A stretch of 6,705 nt of DNA from Comamonadaceae bacterium (GCA_947494405.1 CANLWQ010000115.1:1-6705), one strand, 5' to 3'; counted from the stretch's first letter, positions 1-6,073 are shown. Translations and numbers: made by a program. Notes: generated by a model not told the origin, from the letters alone.

Positions 1-451
1 CAGGCTTCACCCGTGATTTGTCATACAAGATGATGCGCGCACGGGTTGAGAACCCAAACCAAGACGTCCCTTCAGCACGCTTGCGCGCGCGCAGGTGTTC
101 GGGAATCGCTTTTTCCAGCAAGGTGGATTGAATCGGTTTGAACAGACCTTCTACTTCGCCCTTCCATAAACGCGCGGCGTCGACCAGCAACATCACATCA
201 GCCGGCGAAGCAGAGCCCTCGGCTTTGAGGCGCGACAAAATGCCCGCGTCATCTGCGTCCACCCGATTGATGCGAATCCCAGTGGCGCGGGTGAAATCGG
301 CGTACAAGGCTTCATCGGTGGCGTAATGCCTGGCAGAGTAAAGATTGAGTTGTGCTTCTTGCGCTTGAGACGCGCCGCCCAAACAGGCCAGCATGGACAA
401 AACGCCCAAGGCGCGTAGAGAAAAAACAGCACTGACCAGCTTGCCAACCAT
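1..451 (-). CDS. fbpA: Iron(III) ABC transporter periplasmic substrate-binding protein, N-terminal part (cut by window edge)
   Basis: This is the N-terminal 150 codons of a periplasmic binding protein that would capture ferric iron and deliver it to the adjacent permease; the stop lies beyond base 1. ATG at 451 is preceded by AGAGG six nt upstream. Residues 1-30 look like a Sec signal peptide: K4, a hydrophobic stretch at about 14-26, and cleavage near ASQA|QEAQ. The mature protein opens LNLYSARHYATDEALYADF, typical of FbpA/FutA-type iron-binding proteins. The H42-Y43 pair matches in position the His-Tyr pair that contributes iron ligands in FutA1 (family knowledge). Later parts, such as the segment with SWFGFSTRARIILYDK, fit the same family. 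The tyrosine cluster of the C-terminal lobe is outside the window. It lies 84 nt downstream of the permease gene on the same strand, with a Fur-like palindrome just upstream. Sibling binding proteins for other anions or phosphorylated compounds are less likely. Confidence 0.88.
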   Translation of the reverse strand, partial: MVGKLVSAVFSLRALGVLSMLACLGGASQAQEAQLNLYSARHYATDEALYADFTRATGIRINRVDADDAGILSRLKAEGSASPADVMLLVDAARLWKGEVEGLFKPIQSTLLEKAIPEHLRARKRAEGTSWFGFSTRARIILYDKSRVKP

Positions 452-457
452 GATGAA

Positions 458-462
458 CCTCT
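458..462 (-). promoter_or_regulatory. Ribosome binding site of the binding protein gene
   Basis: AGAGG on the minus strand, six nt before the ATG at 451. It fixes the start, because no other in-frame ATG lies close by upstream and the signal peptide begins here. Confidence 0.7.
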
Positions 463-486
463 TGTCAAAGAAGCACATCCTAAATC

Positions 487-507
487 AAATAGGAACTATT
501 CGCATTT
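487..507 (-). promoter_or_regulatory. Candidate Fur box upstream of the binding protein gene
   Basis: A 21-bp imperfect palindrome. On the minus strand it reads AAATGCGAAT, then a central A, then GTTCCTATTT. Fourteen of 21 positions agree with its own reverse complement, including the outer AAAT/ATTT and inner GAA/TTC blocks. This resembles proteobacterial Fur sites of the type AAATGNGAAT...ATTCNCATTT. It lies 36 bp upstream of the binding protein ATG and downstream of the permease stop, a sensible place to repress an internal promoter when iron is plentiful. I could not confidently place -35/-10 boxes around it, so the promoter itself is inferred. Confidence 0.55.
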
Positions 508-535
508 GCGTTAAATCAAAAACCCCGGCTATTTA

Positions 536-2140
536 TCAGGACTTCCTGAGGGTTCGGCTCAAAAGCATCACAGGCAGCAGGCCAACCAAGACCAGAGCCA
601 GCGAGGGCAAGGCCGCTTCGCCCAGGCGCTCATCTCTGGCCAGCTGGTAGGCCATGACCGCCAAAGTGTCGGTGTTGAAGGGGCGCAACACCAAGCTGGC
701 CGGCAGCTCTTTCATCACATCGACCAAGACCAGCAACAGCGCGGCGGCGGTGGAGCGTTTCAACAAAGGCCAATGAACGCGGGTGAACAAGGCGGTGCGG
801 TACACGCCCATGGTGCGCGAGGCTTCATCGGTGCTCATAGGAATACGGGTGTAGCCCACTTGCACTGCTTGCAGTGCCAAAGCGATAAATCGAACCAAAT
901 AGGCCCAAACCAAACCCAGCACGGTGGCGGTCAACCAAAACCCCGCTTGGCTTTGCGGCCAAGCTTGCTGCAACCAGCCAATGGGGAGCAACAAACCCAC
1001 CACCACTATGACACCAGGCACGGCATAACCCAGCCCCACGGCTTGGGTGCTCCAGCGATGCCAAGCGCTAGGGCGCACCCGTTGACTGAAGGCCAAGGAC
1101 AGCGCCAAACCCACGGCCAACACGGAAGTTAACAGTCCCAAGTACAGGCTGTTGAAAGTCCATTGTGAAAACTTAGCCCAATCTATAGACACACTGAGGT
1201 TTTGCTGCCACAAAGCATGTGCCATGATCAAAAAGGGCAGGACAAAGCCCAGCAAAATTGGCATGGCGCAAAGAAAAAACGCCAATGCTGCTGCCCAGCG
1301 GCGCAATCGCATGGGCTGCGAGTCGCTGCCTTGCCCCGAACTGCGCTGGCTGGCAAAACGCAAGCGCGACTGCGCTCTTTGCTCCAGCGCCAGCATCAGG
1401 CCAACCAGCAGCAACAGCAAAGTCGCCAGCTGGGCCGCCGCTACACGGTCGTCCATCACCAACCAAGCTTTGTAAATGCCGGTAGAAAACGTGGTGACAC
1501 CGAAATAACTGCTGACACCGAAGTCCGCCAAGGTTTCCATCAATGCCAAAGCCGCGCCAGCCGCGATGGCCGGTCGCGCCAAAGGAAGGGCCACACGAAA
1601 AATACGTCGAGCCAAGCCGGCACCGAGCAAGCGAGCCGCTTCCATCAACTGGGGAGCGCGCTCCACCAAGGCCGCACGCACCAGTAAATACACATAGGGG
1701 TAAAGCGCGCAACTGAGCACTGCCGCCGCACCCCACAGACTGCGCACATCCGGCCACAGCGGGCCTTGCCAGCCAAAGAGCTGGCGCAAGCTGGTTTGCA
1801 CAGGGCCACTGAATTGCAAAAAGTCGCTGTAGGCATAGGCCACCACATAAGCGGGCATGGCCAAAGGCAATAAAAGTGCCCACTCCAGGGTGCGCCGGCC
1901 GGGGAAATCAAACAAGGTGACCGCAGCGGCGCTCACACTGCCCATGCTGATGACGCCCAGAGCCACCCAAAAACACAGGCTTAAGCTGCTCAGCACATAA
2001 CCAGGCAACACCGTGCTGTACATGCGCAGCAAAATATCTGCAGAGCCGGCGTTCCATTGCAACCAAGCAGCCAGAACCATCAGCACTGGCAAGGCCAGTA
2101 GCAAGATCACCAACAACCGCAGCAGAGAAATCAAACGCAT
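536..2140 (-). CDS. fbpB: Iron(III) ABC transporter permease, fused two-domain type
   Basis: This is an inner-membrane permease of 534 aa with two tandem binding-protein-dependent transport domains in one chain, the usual FbpB/SfuB/FutB architecture and about the usual length. Each half carries a cytoplasmic EAA loop for docking the ATPase: EAARLLGAGLARRIFRVALP at about 167-186 and DEASRTMGVYRTALFTRVHW at about 438-457. The second is followed by DVMKELPASLVLRPF (474-488), a characteristic stretch of this iron permease family. Many hydrophobic segments flank them. A charged, Ser/Gln-rich linker at about 253-281 separates the halves. I chose the ATG at 2140 because MRLISLLRLLVILLLALPVL begins a normal first membrane helix. 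The frame stays open another 34 codons, to 2242, but that peptide has cysteines and no family character and would run into the divergent ATPase gene. No Shine-Dalgarno is visible before 2140. The stop is TGA at 538-536. Substrate is inferred from family and neighbours. Confidence 0.92.
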   Translation of the reverse strand: MRLISLLRLLVILLLALPVLMVLAAWLQWNAGSADILLRMYSTVLPGYVLSSLSLCFWVALGVISMGSVSAAAVTLFDFPGRRTLEWALLLPLAMPAYVVAYAYSDFLQFSGPVQTSLRQLFGWQGPLWPDVRSLWGAAAVLSCALYPYVYLLVRAALVERAPQLMEAARLLGAGLARRIFRVALPLARPAIAAGAALALMETLADFGVSSYFGVTTFSTGIYKAWLVMDDRVAAAQLATLLLLLVGLMLALEQRAQSRLRFASQRSSGQGSDSQPMRLRRWAAALAFFLCAMPILLGFVLPFLIMAHALWQQNLSVSIDWAKFSQWTFNSLYLGLLTSVLAVGLALSLAFSQRVRPSAWHRWSTQAVGLGYAVPGVIVVVGLLLPIGWLQQAWPQSQAGFWLTATVLGLVWAYLVRFIALALQAVQVGYTRIPMSTDEASRTMGVYRTALFTRVHWPLLKRSTAAALLLVLVDVMKELPASLVLRPFNTDTLAVMAYQLARDERLGEAALPSLALVLVGLLPVMLLSRTLRKS

Positions 2141-2175
2141 GGAGTCGTCGCAGCAAGCGACCAAGCAAAAGCGCA

Positions 2176-2219
2176 GATTGTAGGCAGCAGGTGCGCGCGC
2201 AATCGAGATGCCTACAATC
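2176..2219. promoter_or_regulatory. Divergent promoter region with perfect 11-bp inverted repeat (ATPase / permease)
   Basis: GATTGTAGGCA (2176-2186) and TGCCTACAATC (2209-2219) are exact reverse complements separated by 22 bp. Each arm, read outward, contains TGCCTACAAT, so a TACAAT -10-like hexamer (five of six matches to TATAAT) faces the ATPase gene (2213-2218, plus) and another faces the permease gene (2182-2177, minus). No good -35 hexamer is visible at 16-18 bp for either, which hints at activator dependence or a weak promoter. The spacer contains an alternating GC tract, TGCGCGCGCA (2192-2201), centred within 1 bp of the repeat's own centre. The repeat could instead be an operator. 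Confidence 0.55.
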
Positions 2220-2225
2220 CGCAGC

Positions 2226-3293
2226 ATGTTTCTTGATGTCAATGCCTTGCAAGTGCATTACCCTGGCCGACACCTGGCAGCGGTAGATAGCGTGAGCCTG
2301 CAGCTGAAAGCCGGGCAAATGGGTGTCTTGATCGGCCCCTCGGGCTGCGGCAAAACCACTTTGTTGCGCGCTGTGGCGGGTTTGGAAAAAATCAGCGCAG
2401 GCTCCATCCGCATCAACAACAACACTGTCAGCGGTGACGGTGTTCATCTGCCTCCGGAAGCGCGTCGCATAGGCATGGTGTTCCAAGACTACGCACTTTT
2501 CCCGCACCTGAATGTGGCTCAAAACATTGCGTTTGGTTTGCACCGCTGGCCGGCAGATCAACAGCGCGCCAGAGTCAACGACGTGTTGGCCTTGGTGGGT
2601 CTGGAAAACAGCGGTCAGCGTTTTGCGCATGAGCTCTCTGGCGGGCAGCAGCAACGGGTGGCCTTGGCGCGGGCTTTGGCGCCGCAGCCGCAGCTGTTGT
2701 TGCTCGACGAGCCCTTCTCCAACTTAGATGTGGATTTGCGCGAACGCTTGGCGCATGAGCTGCGCTCCATTCTCAAGATGGCCAACACCACGGCCTTGTT
2801 TGTGACCCACGATCAGCTTGAGGCGTTTGCCTTGGGCGATGTGATTGGCGTCATGCACCAAGGCAAGCTGCAGCAGTGGGACGACGCTTACCACCTCTAC
2901 CACCGACCTGCCACCCGCTTTGTCGCCGAGTTCATTGGCCACGGCGTGTTTGCGCCGGCCCAGCTTCGCCGTGAAGGCGACAGCTTGGTGTTGCAAACCC
3001 CATTGGGTGAATTGCGTGAGGACTTGACGCACAACGATGGCGAACAGGTCTTGGGCGACTGCGATGTGCTTTTGCGCGCCGACGACATCGTGCATGACGA
3101 TGCAGCGCTGGTGAAGGCGCAAATCATTCGCAAAGCCTTTCGCGGGTCAGAGTTTTTATACACGCTGCTGCTAGAGAGCGGCCAAACTTTGATGGCCCAT
3201 GTGCCCAGCCACCATGATCATCACATTGGTGAATGGATAGGTATACGCGCCGAGGTAGACCATGTGGTGACGTTTGCCAAGGCAGCTGTTTAG
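2226..3293 (+). CDS. fbpC: Iron(III) ABC transporter ATP-binding protein
   Basis: This cytoplasmic ATPase of 355 aa would power the adjacent permease. The motifs are complete and in order: Walker A GPSGCGKTT (37-45), Q-loop Q87 in VFQDYALFP, signature LSGGQ (137-141), Walker B LLLLDEP (157-163, catalytic E162), D-loop SNLD (165-168), and switch H195 in VTHDQLEA. Residues from about 235 to 355 form the C-terminal extension typical of FbpC/PotA-like proteins (TOBE_2-like), including the segment AQIIRKAFRGSEFLYTLLLE. A histidine-rich patch HVPSHHDHH (325-333) lies in it. An in-frame ATG at 2208 would add six residues, but 2226 is preferred: it starts MFLDVNALQVHYPG, and the -10-like TACAAT at 2213-2218 would put the transcription start at or very near base 2226. 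No Shine-Dalgarno is visible, so the mRNA may be leaderless. The gene is divergent from its permease and its stop overlaps the kinase stop. Confidence 0.92.
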   Translation: MFLDVNALQVHYPGRHLAAVDSVSLQLKAGQMGVLIGPSGCGKTTLLRAVAGLEKISAGSIRINNNTVSGDGVHLPPEARRIGMVFQDYALFPHLNVAQNIAFGLHRWPADQQRARVNDVLALVGLENSGQRFAHELSGGQQQRVALARALAPQPQLLLLDEPFSNLDVDLRERLAHELRSILKMANTTALFVTHDQLEAFALGDVIGVMHQGKLQQWDDAYHLYHRPATRFVAEFIGHGVFAPAQLRREGDSLVLQTPLGELREDLTHNDGEQVLGDCDVLLRADDIVHDDAALVKAQIIRKAFRGSEFLYTLLLESGQTLMAHVPSHHDHHIGEWIGIRAEVDHVVTFAKAAV

Positions 3294-4711
3294 CTTTTTG
3301 CAAACACCACATTAAATTGCGCCCCAGGCGGGTGCTGGCCAGGGTGGGTTTCTTGCAATTGCACCGTCGCGCCGTGTTTGTGAGCGATTTCCATCACGAT
3401 GGGCAAGCCCAGCCCCGAGCCATCCGCCTCGGTACCCAGAATGCGATAAAAAGGTTCGAACACCCGAGCGCGTTCGGTCTCGGGAATGCCTGGCCCAGAG
3501 TCCTCGACTTGCAAGACCAGCGACAAATCTGCTTGGCGAAACACCCGCGCCGTCACCACGCCAGGGCGCTCTGGGCTTGACGGCGTGTAATTCAAGGCGT
3601 TCTCAATCAGGTTGCGCACCATCTCTTTGAGCAAAACCGGGTTGCCTTCAAGCCAGGCCGAGTCGCATGCTTGGTCAAAGCCCAAATCGATATGGCGCTC
3701 CATGGCCAGGGGCAAAAAGTCTTTCACCACCTCCATGGTTAAGGCAGACAGATCGCAGGCAAGCTTGGCCACAGGCGCGCCGCTGCTTTCTGCACGCGCC
3801 AAGGCCAGCAACTGGTTCACCGTGTGGGTGGCGCGCACGCTTGAGCGCGCAATTTGCAGCAGCGACTGCTTCAAATCATCGGCCGAGGCGTCTTGGCGCA
3901 AAGCCAAATCGGCTTGCATACGCAAGCCCGCCAGCGGTGTTTTCAGCTGGTGCGCGGCATCTGCCAAAAACCGTTTTTGGGTGGCAATCGAGTCTTGCAA
4001 ACGCTGCAGCAAATCGTTGATGGACAACACCAGCGGCGAGACCTCAATAGGCACCACGCTTTCATCTAAGGGGCTCATGTCGTCGGGGTTGCGCTGCCGT
4101 ATGAGTTGCTCAAGTTTATTTAAAGGTTGAATGCCACGCGCCAGCGCCAGCCAAATCAGCAGCACCGCCAGCGGCAAGATGACAAACTGCGGCAGCATCA
4201 CGCCTTTGATGATTTCATTGGCCAGTACCGAGCGCTTCTCTAGGGTTTCAGCCACTTGCACCAGCGCCGGACGCGCGCTTTGTGGTTTGACACGCACCCA
4301 GATATAGGCAACCCGAACAGGCACGCCTTGGCGCATATCGTCGCGCATACGCAGTTCATCGGTGACCAGTTTTTCGTCTTCTTGCGGCAAGGGCAAATCG
4401 CTGTCGCCACTCAAAACCTCACCTTTGGCGCCCAACACTTGGTAGTACACCTCGTCGGTGGGGTCGGCCAATAAAAAATCATTGGCAGATTTCGGAAAAT
4501 GAAATCCCACGCTGGTTTCGTCGCTTTGCACCAGTTGCGCCAAGGCCAAGGCGTTGTGGCCCAAGCCGCGGTCAAACGGTACGCGTGCAATGCCTTCTGC
4601 AATTAGCCATGTGAGACCAAAAGTGATGGGCCACAGCAGCAAAAACGGCGTGAGCATCCAATCGAGAATTTCGCCAAACAAAGAGCGTTGGCGGCGCTGA
4701 AACAGCTTCAC
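3290..4711 (-). CDS. TctE-like sensor histidine kinase
   Basis: This is a 473-aa inner-membrane sensor kinase, partner of the overlapping response regulator. There is a membrane helix at about 20-40, a periplasmic sensor region at about 41-168 (with ARVPFDRGLGHNALALAQLV near its start, resembling the 2CSK_N domain of TctE-type kinases), a second helix at about 170-192, then a HAMP linker region to about 245. The H-box has phosphoacceptor H254 in DAAHQLKTPLAGLRMQADLA. The ATPase lobe has N-box NLIENALNYTP (367-377), G1 DSGPGIP (404-410), F-box FEPFYR (418-423) and G2 GSGLGL (431-436), so it looks catalytically complete. The start is GTG at 4711, sharing GTGA with the regulator's stop. It has no Shine-Dalgarno of its own, consistent with translational coupling. 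The kinase stop TAA overlaps the convergent ABC ATPase stop. Named members of this family sense tricarboxylates, but the ligand here is unknown. Confidence 0.92.
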   Translation of the reverse strand: MKLFQRRQRSLFGEILDWMLTPFLLLWPITFGLTWLIAEGIARVPFDRGLGHNALALAQLVQSDETSVGFHFPKSANDFLLADPTDEVYYQVLGAKGEVLSGDSDLPLPQEDEKLVTDELRMRDDMRQGVPVRVAYIWVRVKPQSARPALVQVAETLEKRSVLANEIIKGVMLPQFVILPLAVLLIWLALARGIQPLNKLEQLIRQRNPDDMSPLDESVVPIEVSPLVLSINDLLQRLQDSIATQKRFLADAAHQLKTPLAGLRMQADLALRQDASADDLKQSLLQIARSSVRATHTVNQLLALARAESSGAPVAKLACDLSALTMEVVKDFLPLAMERHIDLGFDQACDSAWLEGNPVLLKEMVRNLIENALNYTPSSPERPGVVTARVFRQADLSLVLQVEDSGPGIPETERARVFEPFYRILGTEADGSGLGLPIVMEIAHKHGATVQLQETHPGQHPPGAQFNVVFAKS

Positions 4712-5409
4712 GGCGCAGCGACAGGCGCTTCAGTGGCGGGGTGGATTTTTTCCAAGCAGTAGCCCAAGCCGCGCACCGTTGCAATGCGTATCGGTCCCTT
4801 TTCTATCTTTTTGCGCAAGCGGTGTATGTAAACCTCGATGGCGTTATTGCTCACCTCTTCGCCCCATTCGCACAAGCGCTCGACCAACTGGTCTTTGCTG
4901 ACCAATCGCCCCACGCGTTGCAACAACACTTCCAGCAAACCCAGCTCGCGTGCCGACAACTCGACCATGCGCCCATCGATGGTGGCAACGCGCCCGGATT
5001 GGTCGTAAATCAGGGGGCCGTGACTGATGGTGGCGGTGGTGCTGCCCATGCCGCGCCGTGTGAGGGCACGCACCCGGGCTTCAAGTTCTTGCAATGAAAA
5101 CGGCTTGGCCATGTAATCGTCGGCGCCGTAATCCAAACCCTTGACCCGCTCTTCCACGCTGTCGGCGGCGGTGAGTATGAGTACAGGCAGGTTGTTGCCT
5201 CTGGCGCGAAGGCGTTTGAGAACATCAAGCCCGTGCATTTTGGGCAAACCCAAATCAAGAATGATGAGATCAAATTCTTGCGATGTCATCAAAGCGGCAT
5301 CGGCTTCGTTGCCGTTGGCAACATGGTCAACCGCAGCGCCTGAGGCGCGCAAGGTGCGAAGCAAGCCATCTGCCAGCACCTGGTCATCTTCAGCGATCAG
5401 TATTCGCAT
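4708..5409 (-). CDS. OmpR/PhoB-family response regulator (TctD-like)
   Basis: This 233-aa DNA-binding response regulator would be phosphorylated by the overlapping kinase. The receiver domain spans about 1-118: acidic pair D8-D9 in LIAEDD, phosphoacceptor D52 in IILDLGLPKMHG, switch T80 in VLILTAAD, and conserved K102 in YMAKPF. A winged-helix effector domain follows at about 126-222, with LSARELGLLEVLL, the recognition-helix segment NNAIEVYIHRLRKKI, and the wing IRIATVRGLGYCLE. I chose the ATG at 5409 because MRILIAEDD is the standard start and GGAG lies nine nt upstream (5422-5419). The longer open frame to 5496 would run back into the marR stop. The C-terminal tail (HPATEAPVAAP) is short and unstructured. 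It lies 77 nt downstream of marR on the same strand and may be co-transcribed with it, or driven by its own promoter in the gap. Confidence 0.93.
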   Translation of the reverse strand: MRILIAEDDQVLADGLLRTLRASGAAVDHVANGNEADAALMTSQEFDLIILDLGLPKMHGLDVLKRLRARGNNLPVLILTAADSVEERVKGLDYGADDYMAKPFSLQELEARVRALTRRGMGSTTATISHGPLIYDQSGRVATIDGRMVELSARELGLLEVLLQRVGRLVSKDQLVERLCEWGEEVSNNAIEVYIHRLRKKIEKGPIRIATVRGLGYCLEKIHPATEAPVAAP

Positions 5410-5418
5410 GCGCTGTGT

Positions 5419-5422
5419 CTCC
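5419..5422 (-). promoter_or_regulatory. Ribosome binding site of the response regulator
   Basis: GGAG on the minus strand, nine nt before the ATG at 5409. It supports this start over the longer open frame. Confidence 0.6.
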
Positions 5423-5440
5423 GCTCTATTTATGCTTTGG

Positions 5441-5469
5441 ATTCTAGGTTGAACATGAGGTGTTTTCAG
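5441..5469 (-). promoter_or_regulatory. Possible sigma-70 promoter for response regulator and kinase
   Basis: On the minus strand CTGAAA (5469-5464, four of six to TTGACA), a 17-nt spacer, and TAGAAT (5446-5441, five of six to TATAAT). Transcription would start near 5434, leaving a leader of about 25 nt that holds the GGAG site. It lies inside the 77-bp gap after marR, so the two-component genes may be expressed without marR. Confidence 0.4.
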
Positions 5470-5486
5470 CATTTCAATCATGCGGG

Positions 5487-5975
5487 TTAACGCCAATCTG
5501 CTGCATAGGCTTCAAGCCCCAAGCTGACAACGGTTGCCACATCCGCGCCCACCTCTTGGCGAAACTCGTCTTCGGCTTGCGCGATAGCGGCCTCGAAAGC
5601 TTTCAGCCAAGACAGCCCCGTATCGGTGAACACTATGCGTTTGGCGCGTGCGTCGCCTTGGTCGTCTTCACGCCGCACCACGCCCCAGGCCTCGCATTGG
5701 TTGACCAAGTCGCCCATGGCTTGCTTGCTCATGCCTGCCATGGCAGCCAGCTCATTCAGGCGCGCGCCCTGCAAGGGCAGGTGTCGGGTGATGTGGATAT
5801 GGGCCGCGCTCACCTTGTCGCGTGCGGCCAAATTGGACAAGGCCAAGGGCGCGTCAATATGCTGTGCCATCAACACCAAGACCCTTGCGTCAAAACGCCG
5901 CATGGCATGACCCAACAAGCGCCCTAAATGCGATTGCCGCCAATCGTGGCCAGAAGAAACAAGGTTAAATGCCAT
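5487..5975 (-). CDS. MarR-family transcriptional regulator
   Basis: This is a predicted 162-aa winged-helix repressor or activator, the usual MarR size. The DNA-binding core is LNELAAMAGMSKQAMGDLVN (73-92), followed by the strand-wing-strand VVRREDDQGDARAKRIVFTDTG (99-120) with the DxRAK/R pattern of the MarR wing. Amphipathic helices at both ends would form the dimer interface. There is one cysteine in the HTH region (C94), and nothing indicates a known effector. I chose the ATG at 5975 (MAFNLVSSGHDW). A TTG at 6002 would add nine residues, and neither start has a clear Shine-Dalgarno. An 18-bp palindrome straddles this start codon, which suggests autoregulation. The gene is divergent from recA and upstream of the response regulator and kinase, so it may be the first gene of a three-gene operon. 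Its target genes cannot be inferred. Confidence 0.9.
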   Translation of the reverse strand: MAFNLVSSGHDWRQSHLGRLLGHAMRRFDARVLVLMAQHIDAPLALSNLAARDKVSAAHIHITRHLPLQGARLNELAAMAGMSKQAMGDLVNQCEAWGVVRREDDQGDARAKRIVFTDTGLSWLKAFEAAIAQAEDEFRQEVGADVATVVSLGLEAYAADWR

Positions 5976-5987
5976 ACCGATATGGTA
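5970..5987. promoter_or_regulatory. Candidate MarR autoregulatory operator over the marR start codon
   Basis: TGCCATA (5970-5976), CCGA, TATGGTA (5981-5987). The arms pair at six of seven positions. MarR proteins typically bind 16-20-bp palindromes at their own promoters (family knowledge). Here the palindrome covers the ATG at 5975, so bound protein would sit just downstream of the transcription start. Binding is inferred. Confidence 0.4.
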
Positions 5988-6010
5988 AGGCAAACTGACC
6001 AAAAAAGGGG

Positions 6011-6039
6011 TTTACAGAAATGTATAGCGCAGATAAAGT
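6011..6039 (+). promoter_or_regulatory. recA: Predicted sigma-70 promoter of recA
   Basis: TTTACA (6011-6016, five of six to TTGACA), a 17-nt spacer, and TAAAGT (6034-6039, four of six to TATAAT). The start would be near 6046, giving a leader of about 70 nt. The two LexA-type sites then cover about -5 to +28, where bound LexA would block initiation. Confidence 0.45.
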
Positions 6040-6048
6040 ACTGTTCAA
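6021..6048 (-). promoter_or_regulatory. Predicted sigma-70 promoter of marR
   Basis: On the minus strand TTGAAC (6048-6043, five of six to TTGACA), a 16-nt spacer, and TATACA (6026-6021, four of six to TATAAT). The leader to the ATG at 5975 would be around 40 nt. The -35 lies within the weaker LexA-type site, and the whole element interleaves with the predicted recA promoter on the other strand. Confidence 0.45.
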
Positions 6049-6056
6049 GCATCCAG
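6041..6056. promoter_or_regulatory. Second, degenerate LexA-type site
   Basis: CTGT, eight bases, CCAG: one mismatch from CTGT-N8-ACAG. It is preceded by TA, as in the E. coli SOS consensus TACTGT. It lies 17 bp (centre to centre) from the perfect site, close to 1.5 helical turns. On its own this would be a weak call. Its spacing and its overlap with both predicted promoters make it plausible. Confidence 0.4.
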
Positions 6057-6057
6057 C

Positions 6058-6073
6058 CTGTGGTTTGAAACAG
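6058..6073. promoter_or_regulatory. LexA (SOS) box of recA
   Basis: CTGT-GGTTTGAA-ACAG is a perfect match to the CTGT-N8-ACAG core used by gamma- and betaproteobacterial LexA. The palindrome extends by one pair on each side (C6057/G6074). It sits 44 bp before the recA ATG, between the predicted promoter and the ribosome binding site, so LexA would repress recA until DNA damage. Confidence 0.8.

Noticed and set aside
82..94. Alternating GC run as a repeat or Z-DNA element
   Set aside because: It is simply the codons for an Arg/Ala-rich stretch of the binding protein in a GC-rich genome.
193..468. Alternative minus-strand frame overlapping the binding protein signal peptide
   Set aside because: It is shifted relative to the frame that starts at 451 with a ribosome binding site and signal peptide and continues to the window edge. 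The alternative stops at 193 and looks random.
1173..1883. Long open frame on the minus strand within the permease
   Set aside because: It lies antiparallel-frame within a strongly supported membrane protein gene, and its translation shows no domain character. It is a shadow of the permease codons.
2141..2242. 34-codon N-terminal extension of the permease, beginning at 2242
   Set aside because: It would overlap the divergent ATPase start and cover the inverted-repeat promoter. The peptide shows no family features, and MRLISLLRLL at 2140 is a natural first membrane helix.
3284..3299. AGCT-GTTT-AGCT stem followed by a T run, as an intrinsic terminator
   Set aside because: The stem is only 4 bp, extended at best by G-U pairs past a mismatch, and it lies across both stop codons. 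It is too weak to call.
3612..4130. 172-codon open frame on the plus strand opposite the kinase
   Set aside because: It sits antisense to the kinase H-box and HAMP region, which are clearly coding. It has no recognisable motif and no ribosome binding site.
5460..5927. 155-codon open frame on the plus strand opposite marR
   Set aside because: It is antisense to the MarR winged-helix codons and has no motif. The MarR reading is far better supported.
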